Below are positions 1 through 6,143 of a DNA stretch of 11,202 bases, piece after piece. The DNA comes from Psychrilyobacter sp. (lineage in GTDB: Bacteria > Fusobacteriota > Fusobacteriia > Fusobacteriales > Fusobacteriaceae), in the NCBI GenBank assembly GCA_023145315.1, contig JAGLEA010000079.1:1-11202 (forward strand), given 5' to 3'. The notes beneath the pieces are model-generated. The model saw only the letters and a program-made list of their open reading frames with translations, was not told the DNA's origin and did no database searches. Numbering within the stretch: the first letter of the stretch is position 1; every line of letters begins with the position of its first letter. The position numbers and the translations under genes are program-made.

Positions 1-48
1 GCTGGAAATAGAGATAAGCAAGCAAAGAAAGCTCTAGCAGTTGACTAA
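1..48 (+). CDS. C-terminal end of an upstream gene (partial)
   Basis: Frame 1 is open from the left edge to a TAA at 46-48 and gives the last 15 residues, AGNRDKQAKKALAVD. A strong hairpin terminator begins 17 bases after the stop, which fits a gene ending here. The product cannot be identified from so short a tail. Frame 2 is also open, to a TAG at 35-37, so the reading frame is a preference based on codon choice and position relative to the terminator, not a proof. Confidence 0.5.
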   Translation, partial: AGNRDKQAKKALAVD

Positions 49-64
49 GCAAAACTTATTTTAT

Positions 65-99
65 AAGAACCTACAATTAATTTTGTAGGTTCTTTTTTT
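65..99 (+). terminator. Rho-independent terminator of the upstream gene
   Basis: An 11-bp perfect stem, AGAACCTACAA (66-76) against TTGTAGGTTCT (83-93), closes a 6-base loop and runs into a T tract to 99. It lies 17 bases downstream of the TAA at 46-48 and insulates the following genes from the upstream unit. Confidence 0.9.
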
Positions 100-177
100 G
101 CTATAAAAATCATTTTAATTAGAATTTTTGGGGAGGTGGTTTATTATTATTTAGATATTAAGGTACTATAATTAAAT

Positions 178-206
178 AAAAAAAAGGTCCATAGACCTCT
201 TTTTTG
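178..206 (-). terminator. Terminator of the minus-strand hsmA-like gene
   Basis: Read on the minus strand, AGGTC, a TATG loop and GACCT (plus 198-194 and 189-185) are followed by an uninterrupted run of nine T. An A run flanks the other side. It sits about 50 bases past the stop of the 256-633 gene, with no other gene to serve. Because both flanks are A/T runs it could also stop leftover plus-strand transcription. The stretch 100-177 holds no gene that I can support. Confidence 0.75.
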
Positions 207-255
207 GTTTATCCAGTATAATTATGTTTTATTTAGATTTCAAAATTTACTTTAA

Positions 256-633
256 TTATAACACTCCTACTCCTAAAAGCATTCCTAAGAAATATGGAAC
301 TAGCCATATTACCCAGACGATAATACTTAACCTATGAAAAGATTTTATCTTAACTTCATCTTTTTTTATAAGTACTATGGTAGCCCAAATAGCGTGGAAT
401 AGCATAAGTAGTATAGCTAGAACTCCAGTTATACCGTGTAATGATAAATCAAAACCACCTGCGATCTCTGTCATTCTAGATGTACCTAAAGTGTCAAAAA
501 AAAGTCCTAAATAAAATAAAACCAAATGCCAAGTTTTTAATTCGTTATTAAACTTTTCACTCAAGACTCCAATAGTGTAGAAAATAAGAGCTAGAGTTAT
601 GAAAATAATTGCTTCTAATAAAAGTGGTGTCAT
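256..633 (-). CDS. HsmA/TIGR03987-like four-helix membrane protein
   Basis: This 125-residue protein is almost entirely hydrophobic, with four predicted membrane segments at about residues 4-25, 35-52, 66-89 and 100-121. The only hydrophilic stretches are short loops around 26-34 and 90-99. The pattern LHGITG (65-70) followed by LMLFHAIWA (76-84) is what I associate with the TIGR03987 family. Its studied member, HsmA of Clostridioides difficile, is described as a heme-binding membrane protein that limits oxidative stress under the MarR-type regulator HsmR. Four histidines (H36, H66, H80, H100) lie within or at the ends of helices 2-4 and could be heme ligands; that is inference. ATG at 633 is preceded by a strong AGGAGGA (637-643). 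No hsmR-like gene is adjacent. The gene forms its own unit, divergent from secY, with its own promoter and terminator. The CDS is solid; the family call is moderate and the heme role is unproven here. Confidence 0.68.
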   Translation of the reverse strand: MTPLLLEAIIFITLALIFYTIGVLSEKFNNELKTWHLVLFYLGLFFDTLGTSRMTEIAGGFDLSLHGITGVLAILLMLFHAIWATIVLIKKDEVKIKSFHRLSIIVWVIWLVPYFLGMLLGVGVL

Positions 634-704
634 AGTTCCTCCTGAATTTTATATTTTAGTAATTTTATCTAGTTTAAGCCTTAGATCTTTCAACTATTAT
701 ATTT

Positions 705-734
705 ATTATAAACAATACTATGGTATTACGTCAA
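705..734 (-). promoter_or_regulatory. Sigma-A type promoter of the hsmA-like gene
   Basis: On the minus strand, TTGACG (734-729) and a perfect TATAAT (710-705) are separated by 18 bases. Transcription would start near 698, giving a leader of about 65 bases before the ATG at 633. Confidence 0.7.
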
Positions 735-737
735 GCT

Positions 738-849
738 CTTTGGTCTCAACTTTTCTATTCAATATTTATACTAACACCACGCGAGTGAAATAATAAAATT
801 AAAAAAGAAGTGACAGAATAGTGGTTTATTTTTCCTTTTGAGATCAAAG
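738..849. repeat. Spaced 12-bp inverted repeat between divergent promoters
   Basis: CTTTGGTCTCAA (738-749) is the reverse complement of TTGAGATCAAAG (838-849) except for one position that would be a G-U pair in RNA. The arms are 88 bases apart. They lie just upstream of the minus-strand promoter and upstream of the secY promoter. The intervening sequence holds no supported gene. Possible readings are two half-operators or a remnant of an RNA or gene; the sequence alone does not decide. Confidence 0.4.
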
Positions 850-913
850 TGGCATCTAAACTTGCAATTAACCTAACAAAAAACATTAGTCTATATTAAT
901 TTTTAAATATATA

Positions 914-922
914 TGATATACT
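914..922 (+). promoter_or_regulatory. Extended -10 promoter candidate for secY
   Basis: TGATATACT fits the TGnTATAAT extended -10 consensus with one mismatch in the hexamer. No good -35 box lies 16-18 bases upstream, which an extended -10 can tolerate. Transcription would begin near 929, leaving a leader of about 60 bases before the secY ATG at 990. Confidence 0.45.
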
Positions 923-989
923 TTAATAAATGTATTTTTAAGTAAATAAAATAAATTCACAATAATATTGTGCAACTAGGGGTGAACAA

Positions 990-2270
990 ATGTCGTTATA
1001 TGAACAATTTACTGCAAAACTAGAAGCAGTTATGAACACACCAGACTTAAAGAAGAGAATAATATATACTCTTTTAATGTTCTTGGTAGCTAGGATAGGT
1101 ACACTAATACCTGTTCCAGGGGTAGATTTAGAAAGATTAGCATCAATGGTAAACAACAACAGTGTGTTAGGGTTTATTAATATGTTTTCTGGAGGAGCCT
1201 TCCAGAGAGTATCAATATTTGCTTTAGGGGTAATGCCATACATCAACGCCTCTATCGTAATGAGTTTATTAGCTATAATCATACCAAAGCTAGATGAAAT
1301 TCAAAAAGAAGGAGAATCTGGAAAAAGTAAGATGACGCAATGGACTAGATATTTAACTATAGTAATTGGTTTAATCCAAGCATTTGGTGTAACTATGTGG
1401 TTACAATCTATGGGACTTGTTATTACTCCAGGATTTATGTTTGTTACGACTACTGTAATAACTGTTACAGCAGGTACAGTTTTCCTTATGTGGTTAGGAG
1501 AGCAAATTTCACTAAAAGGAATAGGTAATGGAATATCATTAATTATCTTTTTAAACGTAATTGCTAGAATGCCATCAGGAACAATCCAAACAATTCAAAC
1601 AATGCAAGGTAGTAAATTTTTAATACCAGTATTAATAGTAGTAGCAGTAGCAGCATTATTAACAGTAGCTGGAATAGTAGTATTCCAATTAGCTCAAAGA
1701 AGAATACCAATTCACTATGTAGGAAGAGGATTCCAAGGTAAAGGGAATGCTGCAAACAGTAGTTTCTTACCAGTTAAGCTAAACTCTGCAGGAGTAATGC
1801 CAGTAATTTTTGCATCTGTAATAATGATGATACCTTCACTATTGGTAAGTTCGTTACCTTCTACAATGCCTGGGTATATCTTACTTAATAATTTATTAGC
1901 AAGAAATCATCCAGTATACTTAATTTTATATGCATTATTAGTAATTTTCTTCTCATTCTTCTATACAGCTATGATGTTTGATCCTGAGAAGATAGCAGAT
2001 AACTTAAAGCAAGGTGGAGGAACAATTCCTGGAGTTAGACCTGGAATAGAAACAGTAGAGTATTTAGAAAAAGTAATTACAAAAATAACTTGGGGTGGAG
2101 CAGTATTTTTAGCAGCTATCGCAGTGTTACCAGCATTTTTATTTACAGCAGCAGGGTTACCAGTGTTCTTTGGTGGAACAGGAATAATAATTGTTGTTGG
2201 AGTAGCTTTAGATACTGTACAACAAATTAACTCAAGATTAGTAATGAAAGAATTCAAAGGATTCCTATAA
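990..2270 (+). CDS. secY: Protein translocase subunit SecY
   Basis: SecY is the channel-forming subunit of the SecYEG translocon in the cytoplasmic membrane, through which SecA-driven precursors and co-translationally inserted membrane proteins pass. The 426-residue product has the usual length and about ten hydrophobic segments. Family signatures are all present: PVPGVD near 41-46, GVMPYINASIVMSLL (80-94), the cytoplasmic loop AQRRIPIHYV (235-244), GGTIPGVRPG (343-352), and GGTGIIIVVGVALDTV (395-410) in the last helix. ATG 990 follows AGGGGTGA (978-985). The gene stands alone: upstream is a divergent unrelated gene and downstream a very stable terminator. This is not the usual position at the end of the spc ribosomal protein operon before adk and map. 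Full length and intact motifs argue for the housekeeping SecY, not an accessory SecY2. Confidence 0.97.
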   Translation: MSLYEQFTAKLEAVMNTPDLKKRIIYTLLMFLVARIGTLIPVPGVDLERLASMVNNNSVLGFINMFSGGAFQRVSIFALGVMPYINASIVMSLLAIIIPKLDEIQKEGESGKSKMTQWTRYLTIVIGLIQAFGVTMWLQSMGLVITPGFMFVTTTVITVTAGTVFLMWLGEQISLKGIGNGISLIIFLNVIARMPSGTIQTIQTMQGSKFLIPVLIVVAVAALLTVAGIVVFQLAQRRIPIHYVGRGFQGKGNAANSSFLPVKLNSAGVMPVIFASVIMMIPSLLVSSLPSTMPGYILLNNLLARNHPVYLILYALLVIFFSFFYTAMMFDPEKIADNLKQGGGTIPGVRPGIETVEYLEKVITKITWGGAVFLAAIAVLPAFLFTAAGLPVFFGGTGIIIVVGVALDTVQQINSRLVMKEFKGFL

Positions 2271-2315
2271 AAATAAAAGTATCTCTTCTAATTAGAAGAG
2301 ATACTTTTATTTTTA
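2268..2315 (+). terminator. 22-bp hairpin terminator of secY
   Basis: A perfect 22-bp stem with an AATT loop (2290-2293) begins inside the secY stop codon. Arms are 2268-2289 and 2294-2315, and the distal arm is T-rich (CTTTTATTTTTA). No minus-strand gene ends here, so it serves secY. Confidence 0.9.
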
Positions 2316-2328
2316 TGATAAACTATGG

Positions 2329-2357
2329 TTGACAAATCCAATCGTAGGTTATAAGAT
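2329..2357 (+). promoter_or_regulatory. Near-consensus promoter for minC-tsaD
   Basis: A perfect -35 TTGACA (2329-2334), a 17-base spacer, and TAAGAT (2352-2357) as the -10. It lies 14 bases past the secY terminator, so the minC-tsaD pair is transcribed independently. The start would be near 2364, about 30 bases ahead of the minC ATG. Confidence 0.85.
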
Positions 2358-2393
2358 ATAAAGTGAATAATTATATTAAAAAAGAGGTGTGGA

Positions 2394-3026
2394 ATGGAGA
2401 AAATAAAACTTAATATGTCAGGAGTTATAGTAGGTATTAACATTCCATCAACTATAATTTTTGAAGTGATTAAAACTCAATTAAAGGGTGTAATAATCAA
2501 AAACTATAGATTATTAAAAACTGTAAAATACTATAGAATTTCAAACTCTAATTTAGATAGGGATCAAATTTTAGAATTAGAAGAGATAATAGAAGAAATA
2601 ATACATTTAAAATCATTCGATAATATAAATGAAAAAACAGTTGAAAAAAAAGTAGAAGCAAAATACAAAATTCATTATGGTAATTTGAGATCTGGAGAAA
2701 AAATAAATTGTGAAACAAACTTAGTTATTATGGGATCTTTAAATCCAGGATCTTATGTGAAGTGTAAGAAAAGTATATTTGTATATGGAAAAGCTAGAGG
2801 AACTCTCCACGCAGGTTCACAAATGAATAAAAATCAAAATAGTTATATATATATTAGAGAAGCAGAAAATCCAAGAATAAAAATAGGGTCAGAGCTAATT
2901 TTTTACGAAGAAAAAAATACAAGACATATATATTTTCAGAAAAAAGTAGATGAGATTTTAGTGAAAAAAATAGAAAAACATGAAATTCAAAAAATTATGA
3001 GAGAGATAGGAATTTCTTTGGTATAA
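2394..3026 (+). CDS. minC: Septum site-determining protein MinC (divergent)
   Basis: MinC inhibits FtsZ polymerisation away from midcell and is brought to the membrane by MinD. At 210 residues the protein is close to the usual length. The C-terminal beta-helix domain (about 93-172) is recognisable: YGNLRSGEKI (95-104), IMGSLNPGSYV (112-122) and VYGKARGTLHAG (130-141). The RSG segment at 99-101 corresponds to the conserved RSGQ patch needed for MinD binding, here with E in place of Q. The N-terminal 1-90 is strongly diverged and holds an acidic helix near 55-75, as expected for the FtsZ-inhibiting domain. A charged, probably helical tail of about 38 residues follows the beta-helix. ATG 2394 has GAGGTG at 2384-2389. 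It is the first gene of an operon with tsaD; no minD or minE is present in the window. Confidence 0.82.
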   Translation: MEKIKLNMSGVIVGINIPSTIIFEVIKTQLKGVIIKNYRLLKTVKYYRISNSNLDRDQILELEEIIEEIIHLKSFDNINEKTVEKKVEAKYKIHYGNLRSGEKINCETNLVIMGSLNPGSYVKCKKSIFVYGKARGTLHAGSQMNKNQNSYIYIREAENPRIKIGSELIFYEEKNTRHIYFQKKVDEILVKKIEKHEIQKIMREIGISLV

Positions 3027-3040
3027 AAAAGGAGAGAATT

Positions 3041-4054
3041 ATGATTATTTTAGGAATAGAAACATCATGTGATGAAACGTCAATATCGGTTTTAAAAGAT
3101 GGAAAAGAGATGCTTTCAAATCATATATCATCACAAATTGATATACATAAAGAATACGGAGGAGTTGTTCCTGAAATAGCTTCGAGACACCATATAAAGA
3201 ATATAGCAACAATAATGGAGATTAGCTTAAAAGAAGCAGGGATAACTTTAGATGATATAGATTATATAGCGGTGACCTATGCTCCCGGTCTTATAGGGGC
3301 TCTTTTGGTAGGGATTTCATTTGCTAAGGGAATATCCTATGGTAGGGATATACCGATTATTCCAGTCCATCACATAAAAGGACATATATATGCTAATTTC
3401 TTAGAACATAAAGTAGAATTGCCACTTATAGCTTTAGTGGTATCAGGTGGGCATACAAACATAATTTATTTAGATGAAAATCATAAATTTACAAATCTCG
3501 GTGGTACACTAGATGATGCTGTAGGAGAATCGTATGACAAAGTAGCGAGAGTAATGGGATTAGGGTACCCAGGTGGTCCTATAATAGACAAACTAGCTTA
3601 TGAAGGTGATTCAAATAATATCCCTATGCCAGAGCCAAGAGTAGGAGGGTACGACTTTAGTTTCTCTGGAGTTAAAACTTCAGTGATAAATTATGTAAAT
3701 AAAATGAATATGAAGCAAGAGGAATATAATCCTGCTGATATTGCAGCAAGCTTTCAAACTAGAGTAGTAGATATATTGTGTAAAAAAACATTGGTAGCGG
3801 CAAAGGAAAAAAAGGTTAAAAATATAGTAATAGCAGGTGGGGTAGCAGCGAATTCACTCCTAAGAAAGGAATTGTTAGAAAGAGGGAAATTAGAGGGAAT
3901 AGAAGTTTTTTATCCATCTATGATCATGTGTACTGACAACGCAGGTATGATAGCTGCAGCAGGTTATTATAAATTAAAATTTGGAGATAAAAATAAAGTG
4001 TTTGCAAATTTAAAATTAAACGGTATTGCTAATATGGAAATAGAGGAAGATTAA
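3041..4054 (+). CDS. tsaD: tRNA N6-adenosine threonylcarbamoyltransferase TsaD
   Basis: TsaD transfers the threonylcarbamoyl group from threonylcarbamoyl-AMP to A37 of tRNAs reading ANN codons, working with TsaB and TsaE; the intermediate comes from TsaC. The 337-residue length matches the family (E. coli also 337). Signatures: GIETSCDETS at the N-terminus (5-14), GGVVPEIASRHH (40-51), metal-binding HHIKGH with H111 and H115, VSGGHT (134-139), DDAVGESYDKVAR (158-170), GGVAANSLLR, and CTDNAGMIA with metal ligand D299. All key residues are present, so an active enzyme is expected. ATG 3041 follows AAGGAGAG and is 14 bases after the minC stop, so the two are co-transcribed. tsaB, tsaC and tsaE must be elsewhere. 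Confidence 0.98.
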   Translation: MIILGIETSCDETSISVLKDGKEMLSNHISSQIDIHKEYGGVVPEIASRHHIKNIATIMEISLKEAGITLDDIDYIAVTYAPGLIGALLVGISFAKGISYGRDIPIIPVHHIKGHIYANFLEHKVELPLIALVVSGGHTNIIYLDENHKFTNLGGTLDDAVGESYDKVARVMGLGYPGGPIIDKLAYEGDSNNIPMPEPRVGGYDFSFSGVKTSVINYVNKMNMKQEEYNPADIAASFQTRVVDILCKKTLVAAKEKKVKNIVIAGGVAANSLLRKELLERGKLEGIEVFYPSMIMCTDNAGMIAAAGYYKLKFGDKNKVFANLKLNGIANMEIEED

Positions 4055-4100
4055 AGTAAAAGAGCAGAATTGATCAAGGTCAATTTTGCTCTTTTACTTT
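4052..4100. terminator. Shared bidirectional terminator between tsaD and the 599-aa gene
   Basis: AAAGTAAAAGAGCA (4053-4066) pairs perfectly with TGCTCTTTTACTTT (4087-4100). The helix continues inward for seven more pairs, one of them G-U, to a six-base loop at 4074-4079. The tsaD stop (4052-4054) lies at its left foot and the stop of the convergent minus-strand gene (4094-4096) in its right arm, so one hairpin ends both transcripts. Confidence 0.88.
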
Positions 4101-5893
4101 ATTTTAAGAATTAATTGATAAGGGTCTTCATAGATAGAGGTCAGATCAATTTTTTTGTAAAAAGTATATTCTACACCACGAACTATAATAGTTTTGGTAT
4201 GCTCTGGAAGTTCTAATAATAAAAACCCATTAGAATCTGTAGAGTAAATAGTTTTGTTAATACTTATTTTTTTATTTTTAAATGGAGCTCCTAAATAATC
4301 GACAACCTCTAAATAAACTCTAACTTTTCTATTTTTCAAAATGATATTCTTATTAAGAATATCTTCTCTGTCTAAGTAAAAATGACTAGAAAAATAGTGT
4401 TTATAAGACTGAACTCCTACCGAAATAAAATAGTTTTCATTAGTTTTTATATCTGAAAATTCATAATATCCAATTGAATTAGATAGTGTATTAGCGACTA
4501 CATTTCCTTTTGTATCTCTAAGTTTTAAAGGTGTTTTTTTTAATGAAAAAAAGTCATTAGAGATAATACCAGATATATTTGCTAAATAGGGTGATAAAGT
4601 AACATTTAGACCTGAAAGAGTAGAAAAACGCTCTAACTTTCTAACTATTCCTACAGATTTATATCCATCTTTTTCAACTTTTATAAATATCATTCCAGGA
4701 AGTATAGGAACGGAAAATTCACCAAATTTATTACTTTTAAGTTTTATGACTATATCACCACTTTTTAATGAAATTAAGGCATCAGGTAGAGGCTTTTTCA
4801 TATTATCGTATACTATTCCATCGATACTACTAGGTAATTCTGTAGCAAGTAAATTAAGATTGTATCTATTTTTAGCGATTGAAAAATCATAGATTAAATC
4901 TTGCTTTTTATTAAGAGTAAATCCTGGTTTTTTAATAGTTATCTTGTATTTTTGTGGTGGTAGATCAATGGAAAAGCTTCCTACAAAATCACTATTAGTA
5001 TTATAAACTTTATTATTTACATCAGTAAAAGCAAGTGTGACTCCACCGATGAATTGATTATTATTTTTGATTACTCCACGAATGTTTGTAGCGACAGAAG
5101 GTAACGAAATTACGATATTTTTATTTGTAGAAGAATTTAATAAAAGACCCCGAAAATATGTATTATCATAAAATTTACCATTTACCATGAAATCAAAAGT
5201 TCCGCTTTCTAAAATAACAGGTGTAAAGGTGTCATTTAAAACGATTTTTTTAACTATTTTTCCATTTTTTAAAATTGTAAGTTTTAAATCTTCAGGAGAA
5301 GTAACTTTTTTTATACTCTTATCATAAAAATTTATTTCTTGTTTTTTTGAAATATTTCCTAGTATAAAGAATTTATTTTCTTTTATTTTTGAGTCAATAT
5401 AATATCTTTTCTGGGTTTGATTAACAAAAATATTTCTTTTTATATCGCTAGTGTTTTTTGAAGAGAATAAAAAATCATAATTACCAAAATAAAAATCTAT
5501 ACTTTTCGACTTACCAAAGTATGGAACTTTAGTATATTTTTGTGCACCAATCTCACGATATTCTATGACACCATCAGAAATAGGGAAGTCAAAAATTATT
5601 TTAGATCTTTTAATTTTCTTTAAAATAAAAGTCATTTGAGATGAAATCTTTTGATTTTTTATAGTTACAATTTCTTCTTTGTATCCTTCTTTAGACAAAA
5701 TAATATTTATAATGTTGTCGTTGGTCGGGATATCAAAAGTAGCGTTTCCTGAATTGTCAGAAATTTTTATTTCGTTATTTACCTTTATTAAAACTTCTTT
5801 TAGTGGAAGATCATTAATTGACCTAACTGATATATCCATAGAGTAAGAAGTAATACTTATTAATAGAATAAAAAAAATGAATAGTTTTTTCAT
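4094..5893 (-). CDS. Secreted protein of repeated carboxypeptidase-regulatory-like beta domains
   Basis: I do not recognise a specific family for this 599-residue protein. Residues 1-18 form a signal peptide: MKK, then a hydrophobic core LFIFFILLISI, then TSYS. There is no lipobox cysteine, no C-terminal anchor and no LPxTG. The rest reads as consecutive beta-sandwich units of about 75-85 residues, near 20-92, 184-265, 269-349, 354-434, 438-519 and 523-599, with a less clear beta-rich stretch at 98-170. Units share the carboxypeptidase-regulatory/transthyretin-like pattern: a proline-bearing 'LPL..V.I' strand, a 'D..G...F.IP' turn (for example 46-56 and 552-563) and 'I.I.K.GY' (402-411, also 64-71). 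Such domains usually act as structural or binding modules in exported proteins. No catalytic domain is visible. ATG 5893 has GGAGGAG upstream (5902-5896). It is a single-gene unit convergent with tsaD. Export to the envelope is well supported; the function is unknown. Confidence 0.8.
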   Translation of the reverse strand: MKKLFIFFILLISITSYSMDISVRSINDLPLKEVLIKVNNEIKISDNSGNATFDIPTNDNIINIILSKEGYKEEIVTIKNQKISSQMTFILKKIKRSKIIFDFPISDGVIEYREIGAQKYTKVPYFGKSKSIDFYFGNYDFLFSSKNTSDIKRNIFVNQTQKRYYIDSKIKENKFFILGNISKKQEINFYDKSIKKVTSPEDLKLTILKNGKIVKKIVLNDTFTPVILESGTFDFMVNGKFYDNTYFRGLLLNSSTNKNIVISLPSVATNIRGVIKNNNQFIGGVTLAFTDVNNKVYNTNSDFVGSFSIDLPPQKYKITIKKPGFTLNKKQDLIYDFSIAKNRYNLNLLATELPSSIDGIVYDNMKKPLPDALISLKSGDIVIKLKSNKFGEFSVPILPGMIFIKVEKDGYKSVGIVRKLERFSTLSGLNVTLSPYLANISGIISNDFFSLKKTPLKLRDTKGNVVANTLSNSIGYYEFSDIKTNENYFISVGVQSYKHYFSSHFYLDREDILNKNIILKNRKVRVYLEVVDYLGAPFKNKKISINKTIYSTDSNGFLLLELPEHTKTIIVRGVEYTFYKKIDLTSIYEDPYQLILKIK

Positions 5894-5921
5894 AGCTCCT
5901 CCAAATATTGTTATTTAGTAA

Positions 5922-5927
5922 ATTATA
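5922..5927 (-). promoter_or_regulatory. -10 box candidate for the 599-aa secreted protein gene
   Basis: A perfect minus-strand TATAAT (5927-5922) lies about 30 bases before the ATG at 5893. The only -35 candidates 17-18 bases upstream are poor (TTCCTA or ATTCCT), so this promoter would be weak or activator-dependent. Confidence 0.4.
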
Positions 5928-6051
5928 CATCAAAATAGAAGATTTAGGAATAACTTTTTCATAAGGTAGATAAAAAATGTTATAAAGAAAATAAATTAAA
6001 ATATAAATAAAAAAATTTCTAGAATTTAAAGTTCAAAGATAATAATTAGAA

Positions 6052-6069
6052 TAGAGTTAATAGAGTTAA
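6052..6069 (+). repeat. Tandem 9-bp direct repeat upstream of the operon promoter
   Basis: TAGAGTTAA occurs twice in immediate tandem (6052-6060 and 6061-6069), ending 14 bases before the -35 box at 6084. The position suits an activator site, but low sequence complexity here makes chance a real possibility. Confidence 0.4.
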
Positions 6070-6083
6070 ATTTTGTATTTTAA

Positions 6084-6111
6084 TTGAAAAAAAATAGAAT
6101 TATGGTATAAT
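6084..6111 (+). promoter_or_regulatory. Extended -10 promoter of the YueI-murA-rlmB-sigH operon
   Basis: TTGAAA (6084-6089), a 16-base spacer and a perfect TATAAT (6106-6111) preceded by TGG (6103-6105), the extended -10 form. Transcription would begin near 6118, about 26 bases before the GTG start at 6144. The -10 lies inside the palindrome 6097-6113. Confidence 0.85.
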
Positions 6112-6113
6112 TC
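6097..6113. promoter_or_regulatory. Operator-like palindrome over the -10 box
   Basis: GAATTAT-ggt-ATAATTC is a perfect 7-bp inverted repeat with a 3-base centre and contains most of the spacer end and the whole -10 hexamer. A dimeric repressor bound here would block polymerase. Part of the symmetry is supplied by TATAAT itself, so this is a candidate only. Confidence 0.35.
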
Positions 6114-6143
6114 ATATTAAGATAAAATAAAAGGGTGATAATC

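Noticed and set aside
144..206. Possible small RNA from TATAAT at 167-172 to the hairpin at 185-206
   Set aside because: No -35 box, the transcript would be about 25-30 bases, and the hairpin is better explained as the minus-strand gene's terminator.
599..793. 64-residue plus-strand open frame
   Set aside because: It begins inside the antisense of the hsmA-like gene, has no ribosome binding site and covers that gene's promoter.
938..2257. Minus-strand open frames opposite secY (938-1282, 1564-1755, 1961-2257)
   Set aside because: They lie antisense to clear secY codons, have no initiation signals, and their composition is that of a shadow reading frame.
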